Positions 6,529-6,615 of a DNA stretch of 6,615 nucleotides are shown here, piece after piece. Numbering within the stretch: the stretch's first letter is position 1; each line of letters begins with the position of its first letter. The stretch comes from CAZOZP01 sp964584325. GTDB taxonomy: Bacteria; Bacteroidota; Ignavibacteria; Ignavibacteriales; Melioribacteraceae. Where the stretch lies: NCBI GenBank assembly GCA_964584325.1, contig CAZOZP010000103.1, positions 1 to 6,615 of the forward strand. Direction: 5' to 3'. Under the pieces are notes generated by a model. That model ran no database searches. It was given only the letters and a program-made list of their open reading frames with translations, and was not told the DNA's origin. A program made the position numbers and the translations under genes.

Positions 6529-6615
6529 GCCTTGGCTCTCGAAGAATCGTGATGCGTGACGCGTAACGCGTGACGAGTAACAAAGTGGGTTCGTCCGGTG
6601 CCTTAAGGCTCTCGA
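6529..6615. repeat. Imperfect direct repeat flanking a heptad array, running off the right edge
   Basis: GCCTT then GGCTCTCGA occurs at 6529-6542 and, with AA inserted between the two parts, at 6600-6615, giving a start-to-start distance of 71 nt. The second copy contains the palindrome GCCTTAAGGC (6600-6609). The heptad array lies between the copies. The window ends exactly at the second copy, so further units may follow. No coding frame is apparent here. Confidence 0.6.
6549..6583 (+). repeat. Five-unit heptad tandem repeat, consensus GTRACGM
   Basis: Five units of exactly 7 nt start at 6549, 6556, 6563, 6570 and 6577. The first is degenerate (GTGATGC); the next two are GTGACGC and GTAACGC; the last two vary at the final positions. 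Units alternate between GTGAC and GTAAC from the second onward. The array is noncoding and lies 32 nt beyond the last terminator T-tract. Confidence 0.85.

Noticed and set aside
6549..6583. CRISPR array
   Set aside because: The units are 7 nt with no spacers and no cas genes nearby; this is a short tandem repeat.

Overview
The window is a moderately AT-rich bacterial segment with four protein-coding genes, all on the + strand. It most likely comes from the Bacteroidota/Chlorobi (FCB) branch, and Ignavibacteria-like is my best guess. The main clue is the C-terminus of the last protein: an NYPNPFNP motif followed by a GMYIYRI stretch and a terminal MMLVK, the form of a type IX secretion (Por) sorting domain. 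The S46-family peptidase and the small TonB C-terminal-domain protein fit that assignment. Placement rests on motifs recalled from memory, not on a search.

Layout. (1) 1-1713 is the 3' part of a serine peptidase gene of family S46 (DPP7/DPP11 type), cut by the left window edge so that the catalytic His is missing. A perfect 12-bp hairpin follows it. (2) 1757-1947 is an AT-rich intergenic stretch with nested inverted repeats just upstream of the next gene. (3) 1948-2358 encodes a small exported protein that is little more than a TonB C-terminal domain. (4) 2379-4457 encodes a two-TM-segment methyl-accepting chemotaxis protein with a four-helix-bundle-like sensor, a HAMP domain, further HAMP-like units and a long signalling hairpin. 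It starts 20 nt after gene 3, so the two are probably cotranscribed. (5) A strong intrinsic terminator at 4485-4524 runs almost directly into the ribosome binding site of the next gene. (6) 4536-6458 encodes a secreted CotH-type kinase-like protein with a type IX sorting domain. (7) 6459-6615 holds a strong terminator, two clusters of GTRAC-based heptad repeats and part of a larger direct repeat running off the right edge.

Functionally, two genes point to the cell exterior (a peptidase that would release dipeptides in the periplasm, and a type IX-exported kinase-like protein). The middle pair combines a periplasmic TonB-like domain with a chemoreceptor. Terminators separate the peptidase, the TonB-like/MCP pair and the CotH gene into three transcription units, so a shared pathway is not demonstrated.

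The least ordinary features are the GTRAC heptad repeats, which also occur inside the sorting-domain coding sequence and overlap the CotH stop codon; the terminator abutting the CotH ribosome binding site, with a possible alternative pairing; and the nested palindromes ahead of the TonB-like gene. I did not find a clear, wholly new multi-gene system.
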